Source: Aurantimonas sp965217685 (GTDB lineage: Bacteria > Pseudomonadota > Alphaproteobacteria > Rhizobiales > Rhizobiaceae). From it: a stretch of 64,000 nt of DNA. Every line of letters begins with the position of its first letter. Within the stretch, counting starts at the first letter, position 1. The notes under the pieces are model-generated. The model had not been told where the DNA came from and did not search any database. It was given only the letters and a program-made list of their open reading frames with translations. Location: contig CBDCIZ010000003.1 of the NCBI GenBank assembly GCA_965217685.1, positions 2,604,001-2,668,000 of the forward strand, given 5' to 3'. The translations under genes and the position numbers were made by a program. Below are positions 35,248-43,948 of the stretch, piece after piece.

Positions 35248-35514
35248 ATGAACCAGGCAGACGCCATCGACATTGTCCAGTCCGCGGTCTGGACCATCGT
35301 CACCGCCTGCGGTCCCGCTGTCGGCGCGGCAATGGTCGTGGGCGTGCTCATCGCCTTGTTTCAGGCCTTGACCCAGATCCAGGAGGTCACCTTGACCTTC
35401 GTTCCGAAGATCCTGGCGATCTTCTTCGTCGTGGCCCTGACCGCCTCCTTCACGGGCGCTCAGGTCTATGCTTTCACGCAGGAATCCTATTCCCGCATCG
35501 AGAACGGGTTCTAG
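35248..35514 (+). CDS. fliQ: Flagellar export apparatus protein FliQ
   Basis: 88-aa, two-helix export-gate subunit. Sequences VWTIVTACGPAVGAAMVVGVLI and LTFVPKILAIFFVVALTASF form the helices, with ALTQIQEVTL between them, the family signature. It lies 7 nt after flgD, and 380 nt separate it from flhA. Confidence 0.95.
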   Translation: MNQADAIDIVQSAVWTIVTACGPAVGAAMVVGVLIALFQALTQIQEVTLTFVPKILAIFFVVALTASFTGAQVYAFTQESYSRIENGF

Positions 35515-35894
35515 GTCGGCCTCGGCTTTGTCCGGCCGTCTCCGCAAATCAGGTTTCGCAATCGGGCTCGGCTTGATGTGAGCTTCGACGACAAACCGGC
35601 TTCGGCGCGATGAGGATCGCGGAGTATCGTGCCCAGGCGCGCGGGCGGTAAAAGTCCGAGATGCCGGTGGGCTCGATCAGCGCTCGTCCCGCGGTCAACG
35701 GAATCCGATCGGAACGCCGGAACCGGTTTTCGGCTCGATCCGCAGGACATGTCAGGCCCGACGCCAGAGATGCGTTCCGCCGACCGAGGTCAGTCCGGAG
35801 CAATCTTCACTTGCCAAGACGGCATGGTCGCATGCGTTCTGCGAGATGATTGCTCGACGTGTCGGCGTAATTTGCCGCCACAGAAGGGACGAGG
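35515..35894. other. Intergenic region between fliQ and flhA
   Basis: 380 nt with no supported gene and no clear terminator. GC-rich throughout. The frames here have no domain; I see nothing certain beyond a possible flhA promoter or leader. Confidence 0.45.
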
Positions 35895-37982
35895 ATGTCC
35901 GTCGATCTGCTTTCGCCCTCCGCCGAGCATTCGAAGGGTGGTCGCGACATCGGCTTTGCCGTCGCGGTCGTCTTCGTCCTGACGATCCTGTTCGTCCCAA
36001 TCCCCGCCTTTCTCATCGACACCGGCCTTGCGCTGTCCATCGCGCTGTCGGTGCTGATCCTGATGGTTTCGCTGTGGATCCAAAAACCCCTGGAATTCTC
36101 GGCTTTCCCAACCGTCCTTCTCTTGGCTACGATGCTGCGCCTGTCGCTCAACATCGCCACGACGCGGGTGATCCTGGCGAATGGCCACGAGGGCGTGAAT
36201 GCCGCCGGTCACGTCATCGGCGGTTTTTCGCAATTCGTTATGGGCGGCGACTTCTTTATCGGCATCGTCGTCTTCATCATTCTCATCGTCGTCAATTTCA
36301 TGGTGATCACCAAGGGCGCGAGCCGCATCGCCGAGGTCGGCGCCCGGTTCACCCTCGATGCGATCCCCGGCAAGCAGATGGCGATCGACGCCGATCTGTC
36401 CGCAGGCCTTATTGACGACAAGCAGGCGCAGTCACGCCGCAAGGAGCTCGAGGAGGAAAGCGCGTTCTTTGGCGCCATGGACGGTGCCTCCAAATTCGTC
36501 CGCGGCGACGCGATCGCCGGCCTGATCATCACCGCCGTCAACGTCTTCGGCGGCATGATCATCGGTATCACCCGCTACGATATGGATGCGGCCGGCGCAG
36601 CCGAGGTCTTTACCAAACTGTCCGTCGGCGACGGTCTCGTTTCGCAGATTCCGGCGCTTATCGTATCGCTCGCTGCCGGCCTGCTCGTCTCCAAGGGGGG
36701 CACGCGCGGCGCGGCGCAAACGGCCGTCATCGGCCAGCTCGGGCACTATCCGCGAGCGCTTGCCGTGGCCTCTGCCCTGATGGGGCTGCTGTCGATCCTG
36801 CCGGGGTTGCCCTTCGTGCCCTTCATCATAATCTCCGGGCTTCTGGCTTTCATGGCCTATGTCGTGCCCAGGCAGCGCAACGAGATCAAGCGGCAAGCTG
36901 CGGCGAAGGTGTCCGACGACAAGCGAGCCGCCCAGGAGGCCGAGCGCACATCGGTCAAGGAATCCCTGCGCATCGTCGAGGTCGAACTGGTTTTCGGCAA
37001 GCAGATGTCGGCGCATCTCCTCCTGCAGCGCGACGAACTCGCCCAGCGCGTCCAGAAGATGCGGCGCCGTTTTGCCGGGCGCTACGGCTTCGTCGTGCCG
37101 GAAATCAAGTTGTCCGACGAACTGTCGATCGATTCGAAATCCTACGAGGTCAAGGTCCACGGCACGACGGTCGTCAGCCAGCAATTGCGCCTCGGCGATC
37201 TGATGGTCGTTCTTGGCGACGGCACGACGCCGGACGTACCGCACGACCTGACCAAGGAACCGGCCTTCGGGATGCGGGCCGCCTGGGTTTCGGAGACCTT
37301 CGCGAATGAGGTGCGTCGCCAGGGCTTCGAGCCGATCGACACGCTTTCAATCGTTCTGACCCATCTGTCGGAAACGATCCGCAACAACCTCGCCCAGTTG
37401 CTGTCCTACAAGGACATGCGCGCCCTGGTCGATCGCCTGGAGCCCGAATACAAGCGGCTGATCGAGGAAATCATCCCGAGCCATATGTCCTATTCGGGAT
37501 TGCAGGCGGTTCTAAAGCTGCTGCTGGCCGAGCGCGTATCCATCCGCAACCTCAACCTGATCCTGGAGGCCATCGCCGAGATCGCGCCGCATGTGCGGCG
37601 GTCCGAGCAGATCGTCGAGCATGTCCGCGTGCGCATGGCCCAGCAGATTTGCGGCGATCTTCTCCTTGAGGGCAAGCTCGGCGTCCTGCGCCTCGGCAAC
37701 CAGTGGGATCTCGCCTTCCATCAGTCGCTCAAGCGCGACAGCAAGGGCGAAGTGGTCGAGTTCGACATCGATCCCCGTATCGTCGAGCAATTTGCGACCG
37801 AAGCGACCAAGGTCATCCGCGAGAAGATGGATCTTGGCGAGAACTTCGTCCTCGTCGCTGCGCCCGACGCACGTCCCTACGTGCGCATGATGATCGAGCG
37901 GATCTTCGTCAATCTGCCGGTCCTGTCCCATCTGGAAATCGCCCGCGGCGTCGAGATTCGGGCCATCGGTTCGATTTCGTGA
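35895..37982 (+). CDS. flhA: Flagellar export apparatus protein FlhA
   Basis: 695-aa export-gate protein. N-terminal membrane part with eight or so helices, including the conserved SAFPTVLLLATMLRLSLNIA, then IAEVGARFTLDAIPGKQMAI near residue 150; a cytoplasmic C-terminal domain from about residue 340. The start follows AAGGGACGAGG. The stop overlaps the GTG of fliR. Confidence 0.96.
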   Translation: MSVDLLSPSAEHSKGGRDIGFAVAVVFVLTILFVPIPAFLIDTGLALSIALSVLILMVSLWIQKPLEFSAFPTVLLLATMLRLSLNIATTRVILANGHEGVNAAGHVIGGFSQFVMGGDFFIGIVVFIILIVVNFMVITKGASRIAEVGARFTLDAIPGKQMAIDADLSAGLIDDKQAQSRRKELEEESAFFGAMDGASKFVRGDAIAGLIITAVNVFGGMIIGITRYDMDAAGAAEVFTKLSVGDGLVSQIPALIVSLAAGLLVSKGGTRGAAQTAVIGQLGHYPRALAVASALMGLLSILPGLPFVPFIIISGLLAFMAYVVPRQRNEIKRQAAAKVSDDKRAAQEAERTSVKESLRIVEVELVFGKQMSAHLLLQRDELAQRVQKMRRRFAGRYGFVVPEIKLSDELSIDSKSYEVKVHGTTVVSQQLRLGDLMVVLGDGTTPDVPHDLTKEPAFGMRAAWVSETFANEVRRQGFEPIDTLSIVLTHLSETIRNNLAQLLSYKDMRALVDRLEPEYKRLIEEIIPSHMSYSGLQAVLKLLLAERVSIRNLNLILEAIAEIAPHVRRSEQIVEHVRVRMAQQICGDLLLEGKLGVLRLGNQWDLAFHQSLKRDSKGEVVEFDIDPRIVEQFATEATKVIREKMDLGENFVLVAAPDARPYVRMMIERIFVNLPVLSHLEIARGVEIRAIGSIS

Positions 37983-38734
37983 GCGTCCAACTCTCCGATC
38001 TCGTCCTGGCGATCTTTCTGATCTTCTGTCGGATCGGGACATGCCTTTTGATGATGCCGGGCTTTTCCTCCTCCCGAATTCCGATGCAGATCCGCCTGTT
38101 CGTCGCGGTCGCAATCACGCTGGCTCTTTCGCCGGCACTGCTGCCGATCCTGCAGCCGCTCGTCGTCGCCTCCGGAGACAATGCAAGGCTCGGTTTCATC
38201 GCCGCGGAAATCCTCAATGGCCTTTTCATCGGCCTTCTTGGTCGCAGCTTTATGATCGCGCTGCAATTTGCCGGCCATATCATCGCCAATGCGGTCGGGA
38301 TGGGCCAGGCGATGGGCGTCGCGATCGAGGATTCGACTCCCGAGCCGGCTATTGCGTCGCTGGTCACGCTGACCGCGACAACGCTGATCTTCGTCCTCAA
38401 TCTCCACGCGGAGATCGCGCGGGCGCTGGTCGCGTCCTACACGGCGATTCCCCCCATGCTCGGCTTTTCGGTTCGCGCCACGCTGACCAGCCTGACCGAC
38501 AATCTCGACGAAGCCTTTCTGCTTTGCCTGCGGATCGCCAGCCCTTTCGTGCTCTATGGCCTTGTCGTCAATTTCGCGATCGGCCTCGCCAACAAGCTGA
38601 CCCCGACGATTCCGGTCTATTTTATTTCGTTGCCTTTCGTGCTCGCCGGCGGTCTGGTGCTCTTCGGCTATACCGTCGGAGATTTCCTGACCCTTTTCAT
38701 GCAGGACTTCGAACGCTGGGTGCTGGTCGGATGA
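37979..38734 (+). CDS. fliR: Flagellar export apparatus protein FliR
   Basis: 251-aa inner-membrane export-gate subunit: IFCRIGTCLLMMPGFSSSRI near residue 15 and GMGQAMGVAIEDSTPEPAI near residue 105, with several hydrophobic segments. The GTG start overlaps the flhA stop (GTGA). The C-terminus ends FMQDFERWVLVG and overlaps the next gene. Confidence 0.93.
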   Translation: MSVQLSDLVLAIFLIFCRIGTCLLMMPGFSSSRIPMQIRLFVAVAITLALSPALLPILQPLVVASGDNARLGFIAAEILNGLFIGLLGRSFMIALQFAGHIIANAVGMGQAMGVAIEDSTPEPAIASLVTLTATTLIFVLNLHAEIARALVASYTAIPPMLGFSVRATLTSLTDNLDEAFLLCLRIASPFVLYGLVVNFAIGLANKLTPTIPVYFISLPFVLAGGLVLFGYTVGDFLTLFMQDFERWVLVG

Positions 38735-39138
38735 ACGGGAACGGAAAAAGATCGAAGCGTCTCGATCGCATCCTGAAGGTGCAACGCGAGAAACGTCTCA
38801 TCGAGGAGTGGCGGTTGAGCCAACTCCAGCAGAAGCGTGCCGAAATCGACCGCGAAGATGCCACCCTTCTTGAAAGCCTTGGCACGGATTCGAAGCTCCA
38901 CGGGTTTTTCATCGAGGCGCGCGTGAAGACACTCCGGCGCAACGATGTCGTCCGCCGTTCCAATCTCGACGAACAGCAAAAGACTCAGGGCGTCATCACT
39001 GGAGTCCGCCGCGCCGAAAAGGGCGTCGAGCGTCTGCGCGAGACCGCCCAGCGTCATGAGGGCGCGCAGGCCGAATCGAAGACGCTCGAAGGCAGTGTCG
39101 ACGGCTATCTCGCCCGGCGCCTGCCCAGCTTCGATTAA
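38731..39138 (+). CDS. FliJ-like coiled-coil protein
   Basis: 135-aa, highly charged, helical protein: KRLDRILKVQREKRLIEEWR, then LSQLQQKRAEIDREDATLLE. Length, coiled-coil character and flagellar position fit FliJ, the export ATPase stalk and chaperone-escort protein, but I see no diagnostic residue. ATGA overlap with fliR. No other name is supported. Confidence 0.6.
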   Translation: MNGNGKRSKRLDRILKVQREKRLIEEWRLSQLQQKRAEIDREDATLLESLGTDSKLHGFFIEARVKTLRRNDVVRRSNLDEQQKTQGVITGVRRAEKGVERLRETAQRHEGAQAESKTLEGSVDGYLARRLPSFD

Positions 39139-39200
39139 GGTCGAATGGCTAGAACGGCAGTCCAAGCCGATTATCAAGAGCCGCGAGCCGAACGCCTTTC

Positions 39201-39773
39201 ATGACGACGCCCGTAAGCGCCTTGTTTCCGATCGAACGTGCCACCCTCGCTGCGGCGAAGGAAGGCGCGCCGGTCGAGAAGCCGGCGGTCGCGGCCCGGT
39301 TCTCCGCCGTGCTGAAGGCTGCTCCGGAGAAGTCCGGCACCGCATTCGCACCGCAGACTTCCAATCCGGGCGAGTCACCGGGGAACGACAGACCGATCGC
39401 GCCCCTCGTAAAGCATCATGCCCGAACGGCCTCGCCGCTGGAGAAGTTCGAGGGGTTCGTGCTGCGCAGTTTCGTCGAATCCATGCTGCCGAGCGCTGAG
39501 TCGAGCTATTTTGGAACCGGCACGGCCGGCGAGGTCTGGCGATCGATGCTCGCCGAAGAGATCGGTGACGAGATGGCCAGGAATGGCGGCATCGGTATCG
39601 CGGCCTCGATTGCCGGCAAACCGGGATCCCGTTTCGGCGCCGACGCCAACACCATGGCGGCAGGCGGTGTCGAGCAGCGCAGATCTGCCGTCGACGGTCT
39701 CAACATTATGCTGCGGGATCAGGACCGTGCGGGCTCCGCCGTCCTGGGCGGCGAAACGACGAAGAAGGGGTGA
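39201..39773 (+). CDS. Rod-binding protein (FlgJ N-terminal-like)
   Basis: 190-aa protein whose centre, LEKFEGFVLRSFVESMLPS then GTAGEVWRSMLAEEIGDEMA, matches the rod-binding domain of FlgJ, which caps the growing rod. The muramidase domain of enteric FlgJ is absent, as in most alphaproteobacteria. The N-terminal 70 residues are disordered. The next gene overlaps its stop. Confidence 0.85.
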   Translation: MTTPVSALFPIERATLAAAKEGAPVEKPAVAARFSAVLKAAPEKSGTAFAPQTSNPGESPGNDRPIAPLVKHHARTASPLEKFEGFVLRSFVESMLPSAESSYFGTGTAGEVWRSMLAEEIGDEMARNGGIGIAASIAGKPGSRFGADANTMAAGGVEQRRSAVDGLNIMLRDQDRAGSAVLGGETTKKG

Positions 39774-40144
39774 TGAGGATGAGCGAAGCCGTCGAAAAGG
39801 CAGTCGTGCGACTGAATGCAATCCTGAGCGCGGAGACCGAGGCCCTCGAACAAGGCCGGTTGAGCGAACTGCCGTCGATCGTCGTGCGCAAGAACCACAG
39901 CCTGCTTGAACTTTCACGTCTCGGGCGGGGGGTGAAAAGCGAAACCGAGGAACCCTCGCTGCGCGAGAAGCTGACTGTGCTGCGCGCCGCGATCGAGAAC
40001 AATCGCCGGACGCTCGACCTGCATGTGCGGGCGAGCAACGAGATCGCCGGTCTTATTGCCGCTTCGATCACCGACGCGGAGTCCGACGGCACCTACGGCC
40101 GACAGTCCCGGGGCGTCTACAACACGACAGGGGCCGTGCGTTGA
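39773..40144 (+). CDS. FlgN-like flagellar chaperone
   Basis: About 123-aa all-helical protein (VEKAVVRLNAILSAETEALEQ, KNHSLLELSRL, ENNRRTLDLHV) resembling FlgN, the chaperone for FlgK and FlgL, both encoded upstream. The ATG at 39773 was chosen; GTG at 39770 and ATG at 39779 are also in frame. The stop overlaps the next gene by 4 nt. Confidence 0.65.
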   Translation: MRMSEAVEKAVVRLNAILSAETEALEQGRLSELPSIVVRKNHSLLELSRLGRGVKSETEEPSLREKLTVLRAAIENNRRTLDLHVRASNEIAGLIAASITDAESDGTYGRQSRGVYNTTGAVR

Positions 40145-40611
40145 TCAAGTTGCTTGCTGTTGGCGTATGGGTCGCCGGCATCGCGCTCGGATCCAGTTAC
40201 GTCATGGCGTCGATCACTTCCGACGGACCGGAAAAACCGCCGGAGCCGACCTATTTCGAAGGTCTCGACTATCGCAAGACGGACAACATCACGATCCCGA
40301 TGATCGCCACGGGCAAGATTCAGGGCTACGTCCTGGCGCGCTTCGTTTATACGATCGATGGCAAGACCATCGCCCAGATGAAGGTGCCGCCGGATGCCTT
40401 CATCCTCGATGAAACCTTCCGTCGCGTCTATTCGACCGACGGCTTCGACTTCGACAAGCCCAGTCGCTTCGATCTGACGAATCTTATCCAGTCCATACGC
40501 GACGCGGTCAACGCGCGCTACGGGCAGGACGTCGTCCGGGACATCCTCGTCGATCAGTTCGACTACGTCGCCAAGAAGGACATCCGCAACGGTCGTCCGG
40601 AAGCGGGTTAG
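40141..40611 (+). CDS. Hypothetical membrane-anchored flagellar-locus protein
   Basis: 156 aa with an N-terminal hydrophobic anchor (LLAVGVWVAGIALGSSYVMA) and a periplasmic domain containing YVLARFVYTIDGKTIAQMKV. Overall form resembles FliL-type basal-body-associated proteins, and its place at the end of the operon fits, but I cannot claim FliL. TTG start overlapping the preceding stop (TTGA). Confidence 0.6.
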   Translation: MIKLLAVGVWVAGIALGSSYVMASITSDGPEKPPEPTYFEGLDYRKTDNITIPMIATGKIQGYVLARFVYTIDGKTIAQMKVPPDAFILDETFRRVYSTDGFDFDKPSRFDLTNLIQSIRDAVNARYGQDVVRDILVDQFDYVAKKDIRNGRPEAG

Positions 40612-40918
40612 GATAGCGGGCCATGCCGTCCGGCTCCGGCTTATCGCCTATCGTTCGCAACGCGACGCCGACCGCTGTTTTCGTTCCATGGGAAGGATGG
40701 CGCGTCGTCAACAGGATTGGGCGGGGCGCGGTGATCCGCGCATTCCCGTCTTGAAGGACGGCGACCGTGCAACGAGGTAGCCTGCGTGGCTCGCCAATCC
40801 ATGGCATGCACAATGCTCCATTGTCCTGACAGTCACGAATACTCTGACCTCGGCTCCCCGACATTGCGACACGGCGCGGTGATCGCCATATCTGCCTGCA
40901 ACCGGGCAAGGAACCACG
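40612..40918. other. Intergenic region after the flgE operon
   Basis: 307 nt without a supported gene or an obvious terminator. It must hold the promoter of the next gene. Confidence 0.45.
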
Positions 40919-41230
40919 ATGGCAGAAACGATAAAAGTCGACATTCCCCACAATCTCACACGCGAGGCGGCCAAGGCCCGCATCGACGAGAGCTTCGGCA
41001 AGATGCGCAAGGAAATTCTCGGCGGCATGTTGAAGTTCGAGGATGTCTGGACAGGCGATCATCTCGATTTTCGCGCTCGAATGATAGGCCAGACGGTGAC
41101 CGGGCGCCTCGATATCCTCGACGACACCGTACATTTGGAGGTTGATCTTCCAGCCTTCCTGGCGGCCATTGCGGGAAAGATGAAAGAGCGCCTGCGCAAA
41201 GAAGGCCAGATCCTGCTGGAGCGCAAATAG
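40919..41230 (+). CDS. Polyhydroxyalkanoic acid system family protein
   Basis: 103-aa protein: IKVDIPHNLTREAAKARIDE, then DVWTGDHLDFRARMIGQTV and DILDDTVHLEVDLPAFLAAI. This fits the small proteins named after a polyhydroxyalkanoate granule region; the biochemical role is unproved. Start after AAGGA. It stands alone between flagellar operons with no PHA gene near, so linkage to storage polymers is not supported by context. Confidence 0.8.
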   Translation: MAETIKVDIPHNLTREAAKARIDESFGKMRKEILGGMLKFEDVWTGDHLDFRARMIGQTVTGRLDILDDTVHLEVDLPAFLAAIAGKMKERLRKEGQILLERK

Positions 41231-41338
41231 GCCGTCGGCCTGGATGTTCGGAGTGGTTCCCCCAGGAAACGCTCGCATCGCGACGACCGGATTTTGTCGG
41301 CTCCGCGCAGATGATCCACGCCCCCGATTGCTTGGTGG

Positions 41339-41863
41339 TCAGCGGCGTTTTACCACGCCCTGAAGGGTCGCGTTCTCGGCTTTCACCGTTCCGCCATCCG
41401 GGCCGGGTTCGATCGATAGGATCGCGCCGAGACCGGGGACCTTCGAGCCGACGCGCACGTACCAGAGCGCGTTCAGCGTCGCCAGATGTGCCTCTTCACC
41501 GTAGACCATCACGATCTGGAAATCAGTCGGTCTCAGAGCTGGAACGCGGGTGAAGTGCGGCACTGGAATTGGCGCGATCCCGGACGACGCGGCTTTCTCC
41601 GTCGCTCCCGTCTGGATCGGATCGATGCCATTGTCCATCGCGGAGAGAAGCAAGCGATCGAAATATCCCGGGTCCACGAAGGAAATGGACGCAACCGAGG
41701 AAAAGAAGCCGATCGAGAGGACCACCAGCGCAAAGACCGCTGCCTTGATCAAAAAATCGCCCTTGACGGCGGTTTCAGATTCAGCATGCGGGCTGGCATT
41801 CGAAGCGTCCAGAACCTTCTGGAAATAAGGATGAACGTTGGACAAACCGCACTCGCGCATCGA
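41339..41863 (-). CDS. Hypothetical single-span membrane protein in the flagellar locus
   Basis: About 174 aa (188 with an upstream GTG at 41905). After roughly 35 residues comes one hydrophobic segment (FLIKAAVFALVVLSIGFFSS), then a soluble domain with GEEAHLATLNALWYVRVGS and KVPGLGAILSIEPGPDGG. That domain is probably periplasmic. I recognise no family. It is on the same strand as fliK but 180 nt or more away. Start uncertain: no ribosome site is visible. Placement among motility genes suggests a motility or envelope role, not more. Confidence 0.6.
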   Translation of the reverse strand, partial: SMRECGLSNVHPYFQKVLDASNASPHAESETAVKGDFLIKAAVFALVVLSIGFFSSVASISFVDPGYFDRLLLSAMDNGIDPIQTGATEKAASSGIAPIPVPHFTRVPALRPTDFQIVMVYGEEAHLATLNALWYVRVGSKVPGLGAILSIEPGPDGGTVKAENATLQGVVKRR

Positions 41864-41972
41864 TCGGGAATGGCCGATCCATTTCCCTTTTTCAAAAAAT
41901 CGCACGGTTCGATTAAGGTTTGGTGGAACGGATCGGCCTTATCGCGATGGCGGTCTTTCCAATCGCATCATG

Positions 41973-42050
41973 CCAAGATGCGGTGAAAGAAACCGATCCG
42001 CATATGGGTCAGCCGGCGCGGCGTTTGTGCGAGCGAAATGCGCAATGTGT
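41973..42050 (+). repeat. Dispersed repeat, copy 1
   Basis: About 78 nt beginning near gatgcggtgaaagaaaccg and including gcgcggcgttt. It closely matches the copy at 50198-50276 in the same orientation. Inner complementary arms atgcgg and ccgcat allow a hairpin. It lies just after fliK. Confidence 0.75.
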
Positions 42051-42085
42051 CCTTATCGGCGCGTCTGCGTGTGAGCCTGCCTAAT

Positions 42086-43948
42086 CTAGAGATAAGTCGT
42101 TGCGCCATCGTGCCGACGAGACGCCGCTTCCGATGTCGCCGCAGGCTGCTCGCTGCTTGTGCCAAGCAACTCCGGACGCCTCGGAGCGCTTCGCGCGGCT
42201 CCCTGTCCATCGTTTGCCCCGTTCCCCTGGCCGGCAAATGCCGACGAACCGCCTCCGTCGTTCGATGCATCGCCCTCCGCTCGCCGGGCGGCGGCCGAAC
42301 CACCCTGCTGTTGACCGATCACGGCGGGATCGCGCGCCGCGACCGTGATGGCGGCATCGTCGACGTCGAACCCCGACTTCGACAAAAGGCTGTGCAGTGT
42401 CGCTTTGTCGTCCTTCAGTTGCATCGCCGTGGCGGCTTCCGATGCTACCAAATGAAGTTGCAACTGGCCGTTGACCAACTTCATCGTCACGTCGATCGTT
42501 CCCATTTGCACGGGCTGCAATTGAATTTGCAGCGTCTTCAGCGCGGCACCGCCAGCACGAAGGCGCAGATTTTGGCCCGGAGCCCCCCTCAGGGCCGGGT
42601 CGGCCGGGGCGGCCGATGATCTACCCGATGCAACGCCGCTCGACGCTGCGCCCGTCATGCCGGCAATCTGCCCACCAATCGCAGACGCGATCTGATGAGT
42701 GGGCGATGGCGGCCCATCGGTTTTGAGTGCCGCTTCGTCATCGCCTTTGCCGATGACCGAAACGAAGCTCGAATCTTGAGCGGCAGAGCGGGCCTTCTGC
42801 GACATTTGTGTCCGGTCGCCAGGGGTCGGGCCTTCAATGTCCTGTGCTTCGTCCTGTCCGGATGTGCGGTCCAGGCCGGATGAACGCATCAGCATGGACG
42901 TTGCCTCGTTCAAACCAGGCGTGTCCGTCGCGATCGGGAAAGACGCCTTCGCGCTGGCGGCGACGGCGAGCGGCTTGGAGCCGACGCCTTCGTCCGCTAT
43001 GGTTTCCGGCCTGAAGTCGGTGCGAAGATCGACGAAGGTCACGACTTTGTCGGTCGCTTGCGACTGGGTCGAAAGCGGCAGCGTGCCGAACCTGCCGATC
43101 CCCATCGACGCGTCGAGCCGACCGATAGGCCTCGCCGTCTTCGGATCAGCGCCGGTTGCAAGCAAACCAGGCATGTTCGTCGCGATCGGGGACACGATCG
43201 CAGTTTGCACAAAGCCTGAAATCGGTCGCCCGGCGTTGGCGGTCGCGGGAGCTTCGACTTTGGTCGGTGCCGCTGCGTCTGGCATGCCCACGACTTCACC
43301 TTTGACTTCGCCGCCCGTCGCCGAAGTCGCCTTCGCGCCTGCACCGTCGTCCGCCATGGTTTCTGGCCGGAAGTCGGTGCGAAGATCGACGAAGGTGACG
43401 ATTTTGTCCGTCGCCGGCATGGGTGTCGAAAGCGGCAGCGCGCCGCCCCTGCCGATCCCCATCGACGTGTCGAGCCGACCGAGGGCGCGCGTCGTTCGCC
43501 CATCGGGCCCCGCAGCAAGATCAGCCGGGTCCGCCTGAGTGCCATCAGCCGATCGAGCCGCGCTCGCCGGAACGACCCCTTCGATCTGCGACAGGCGCTG
43601 CGCCAGTCGAGCAGCCGGTCCGAAGACCGCATGGCGAGCGCTGTCAGCGGCCAGGGATTGGCGGGCCGCCCCCGCGCCATCTTCAACCGCACCCTTGGCC
43701 GAATGCGATGTCTGATCGGGCCCCTTGGAGGGCGTTGCAGCGCCAGCCGTCTTTGGTTCGAGCGTGACGAACCAGTCGCCGAAGCCCAGAGCGCTGTCAC
43801 CGCCTGCCGCTGCTGAGCCGTTGTCGATGGGCCTTTCCGCCGCTGCATCGTCATCGCGTGGCGAAGGTGCTTCGGCCCTGTCTTGAGAACGCCCGCTTGT
43901 GCGGGGCGCAACGGTCGGATCGGGGATTACCGCGAATCGCGAGGTCAT
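42086..43948 (-). CDS. fliK: Flagellar hook-length control protein FliK
   Basis: 620-aa secreted ruler. The C-terminal domain (about 480-570) has LQIQLQPVQMGTIDVTMKLV, the hook-length control fold. The N-terminal part is Ala/Asp-rich, disordered, and contains two copies of a module (residues 151-206 and 271-325) with GRLD-SMGIGR and VTFVDLRTDFRPET. The start ATG overlaps the motC stop (ATGA). In S. meliloti this gene was first called motD. Length is within the variable range of FliK. Confidence 0.9.
   Translation of the reverse strand: MTSRFAVIPDPTVAPRTSGRSQDRAEAPSPRDDDAAAERPIDNGSAAAGGDSALGFGDWFVTLEPKTAGAATPSKGPDQTSHSAKGAVEDGAGAARQSLAADSARHAVFGPAARLAQRLSQIEGVVPASAARSADGTQADPADLAAGPDGRTTRALGRLDTSMGIGRGGALPLSTPMPATDKIVTFVDLRTDFRPETMADDGAGAKATSATGGEVKGEVVGMPDAAAPTKVEAPATANAGRPISGFVQTAIVSPIATNMPGLLATGADPKTARPIGRLDASMGIGRFGTLPLSTQSQATDKVVTFVDLRTDFRPETIADEGVGSKPLAVAASAKASFPIATDTPGLNEATSMLMRSSGLDRTSGQDEAQDIEGPTPGDRTQMSQKARSAAQDSSFVSVIGKGDDEAALKTDGPPSPTHQIASAIGGQIAGMTGAASSGVASGRSSAAPADPALRGAPGQNLRLRAGGAALKTLQIQLQPVQMGTIDVTMKLVNGQLQLHLVASEAATAMQLKDDKATLHSLLSKSGFDVDDAAITVAARDPAVIGQQQGGSAAARRAEGDASNDGGGSSAFAGQGNGANDGQGAARSAPRRPELLGTSSEQPAATSEAASRRHDGATTYL
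42974..43138. repeat. Internal fliK repeat, second module
   Basis: Encodes residues 271-325, near-identical to the module at 43331-43498, at DNA level as well. Confidence 0.85.
43331..43498. repeat. Internal fliK repeat, first module
   Basis: Encodes residues 151-206. Both copies share GRLD-SMGIGR, VTFVDLRTDFRPET and a following GAG/GVG-SK/AK segment, and both are later followed by a PIAT-PGL stretch. Confidence 0.85.
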
